A DNA stretch of 6,812 bases, taken from contig CAMJRV010000128.1 in assembly GCA_946408315.1 (NCBI GenBank), forward strand, positions 1 through 6,812, in the 5' to 3' direction. This DNA comes from an uncultured Bacillota bacterium. GTDB taxonomy: Bacteria > Bacillota > Clostridia > Peptostreptococcales > Anaerovoracaceae. The notes under the pieces were generated by a model. It saw nothing but the letters and a program-made list of their open reading frames with translations, had not been told where the DNA came from and did no database searches. Made by a program: the position numbers and the translations under genes. Within the stretch, counting starts at the first letter, position 1. Every line of letters begins with the position of its first letter. Positions 6,116-6,812 of the stretch are shown here, one piece after another.

Positions 6116-6812
6116 ATTTTTTCTCCTTTCGAAACAAATTCTCTGGCGAGAAGTCCAGTGTTTACGCTGCTGCTTGCAATAGTCACACCTGCAGCTTCAA
6201 GCTGTTTAACAGAAGATTCGAGGTCTTGAGCGTCTTTGTCAGTGCCAAGCACATAAGCCAGTATTTCAAGATGCCGACCTTCATTTTTCAGCTCTTCTTT
6301 TATTTCTTTGATAGCAGGTATCATGACGCCGACAGGATCCGGATGGGAACCGTAGCCTAATTCGAAGTCCAAAACAACAACAGCAACTTCTTTGTCTCTT
6401 GCCTCCTGATAGAATCTTTCGATTCTAAGAGAAGGATCGATCATTGGGTGAGGCCGTCCTTTTGTAAATTCATCATCACCGAAATCAATAAAAGTATGCT
6501 CTTTGCTTTCATGAACATCTTTCAATTTTAAGTTAGGATCTTTTGATATATTGCTGTAAACATTAGAGAATTTTTCAGAAACTAATTTTGCAGATTCGTC
6601 ACAGAGCGTTCCGCCGCAATAAAGACCGCGAATATACTTCTGCTCATCTTTCAGTTTGCCTTTTACCTCTTCAATGAAAGCCGTGTTTAAAGGATGAGCC
6701 TCAACTGTTCCCTTTAAGCCGGACAATTCAACTGCTTTTAATGCGGCTTCTTCCGTTGTTTTGGCAAAAACAGCGCCTGATTTCTCAACTTCTTCTCGAT
6801 TGCCTCCAAGGA
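6112..6812 (-). CDS. fdrA: FdrA family protein, C-terminal part (5' end outside window)
   Basis: The frame stays open to the right edge, so the TTG at 6726 is internal. The visible 232 residues begin LGGNREEVEKSGAVFAKT and end at a TGA shared with the allG start. FdrA proteins resemble succinyl-CoA synthetase alpha and beta chains and are usually over 500 residues, so about half is missing. Signature blocks are RGLYCGGTLCDE (fragment 61-72), DFGDDEFTKGRPHPMIDP (109-126) and LDFELGYGSHPDPVG (147-161). In E. coli FdrA was first known as a multicopy suppressor of a dominant-negative ftsH allele, and later reported as part of oxamate carbamoyltransferase with AllG and AllH. The fold suggests handling of a phosphorylated or acyl-phosphate intermediate, which suits phosphorolysis to carbamoyl phosphate; this last point is inference. 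It is the first visible gene of the - strand operon, whose promoter lies outside the window. Confidence 0.93.
   Translation of the reverse strand, partial: LGGNREEVEKSGAVFAKTTEEAALKAVELSGLKGTVEAHPLNTAFIEEVKGKLKDEQKYIRGLYCGGTLCDESAKLVSEKFSNVYSNISKDPNLKLKDVHESKEHTFIDFGDDEFTKGRPHPMIDPSLRIERFYQEARDKEVAVVVLDFELGYGSHPDPVGVMIPAIKEIKEELKNEGRHLEILAYVLGTDKDAQDLESSVKQLEAAGVTIASSSVNTGLLAREFVSKGEKI

Noticed and set aside
4752..6182. Several forward ORFs (62-110 residues) and a reverse ORF at 5143-5394 within allG and the end of fdrA
   Set aside because: All overlap conserved DUF1116 or FdrA coding sequence in another frame or strand and look like shadows.

Overview
The window looks like chromosome of an anaerobic, moderately low-GC member of the Bacillota, most likely a clostridium. 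Shine-Dalgarno sites are strong (AAGGAGG, GAAAGGAGA), GTG is used as a start, and one gene carries a complete desulfoferrodoxin-type iron module typical of anaerobes. No species can be named from the sequence. There are no RNA genes, insertion sequences, CRISPR arrays or integrase genes.

Left part, + strand (1-1340). First comes the C-terminal end of a CobT/NorD-type von Willebrand factor A protein, cut by the window edge. Next is a 202-residue fusion of an XRE helix-turn-helix to a whole desulfoferrodoxin, with the ligands of both iron centres present. These two genes appear unrelated to what follows.

Middle and right part (1341-6812). This is a carbamoyl-transfer and energy-conserving module. 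On the - strand, in transcription order, lie fdrA (partial, entering from the right edge), allG/ylbE (DUF1116, overlapping fdrA by ATGA), an NCS1 cytosine/purine/allantoin-type permease and a carbamate kinase. Facing them on the + strand is the DUF2877 gene (allH/ylbF). In E. coli, FdrA, AllG and AllH have been reported to form oxamate carbamoyltransferase, which phosphorolyses oxalurate to oxamate and carbamoyl phosphate; carbamate kinase (AllK) then makes ATP. All three subunits, the kinase and a likely importer are present here, so the locus probably imports and ferments a ureido compound. The actual substrate is not shown, because no allantoinase or ureidoglycolate dehydrogenase gene lies in the window.

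Three points deserve attention. The permease reading frame is broken by a single in-frame UAG at codon 339, with perfectly collinear permease sequence on both sides. The HTH-desulfoferrodoxin fusion keeps all nine metal ligands but has lost the usual catalytic lysine. The allH gene is divorced from its partners: opposite strand, own promoter region with an inverted repeat, and visibly more AT-rich. A strong intrinsic terminator separates the convergent units.
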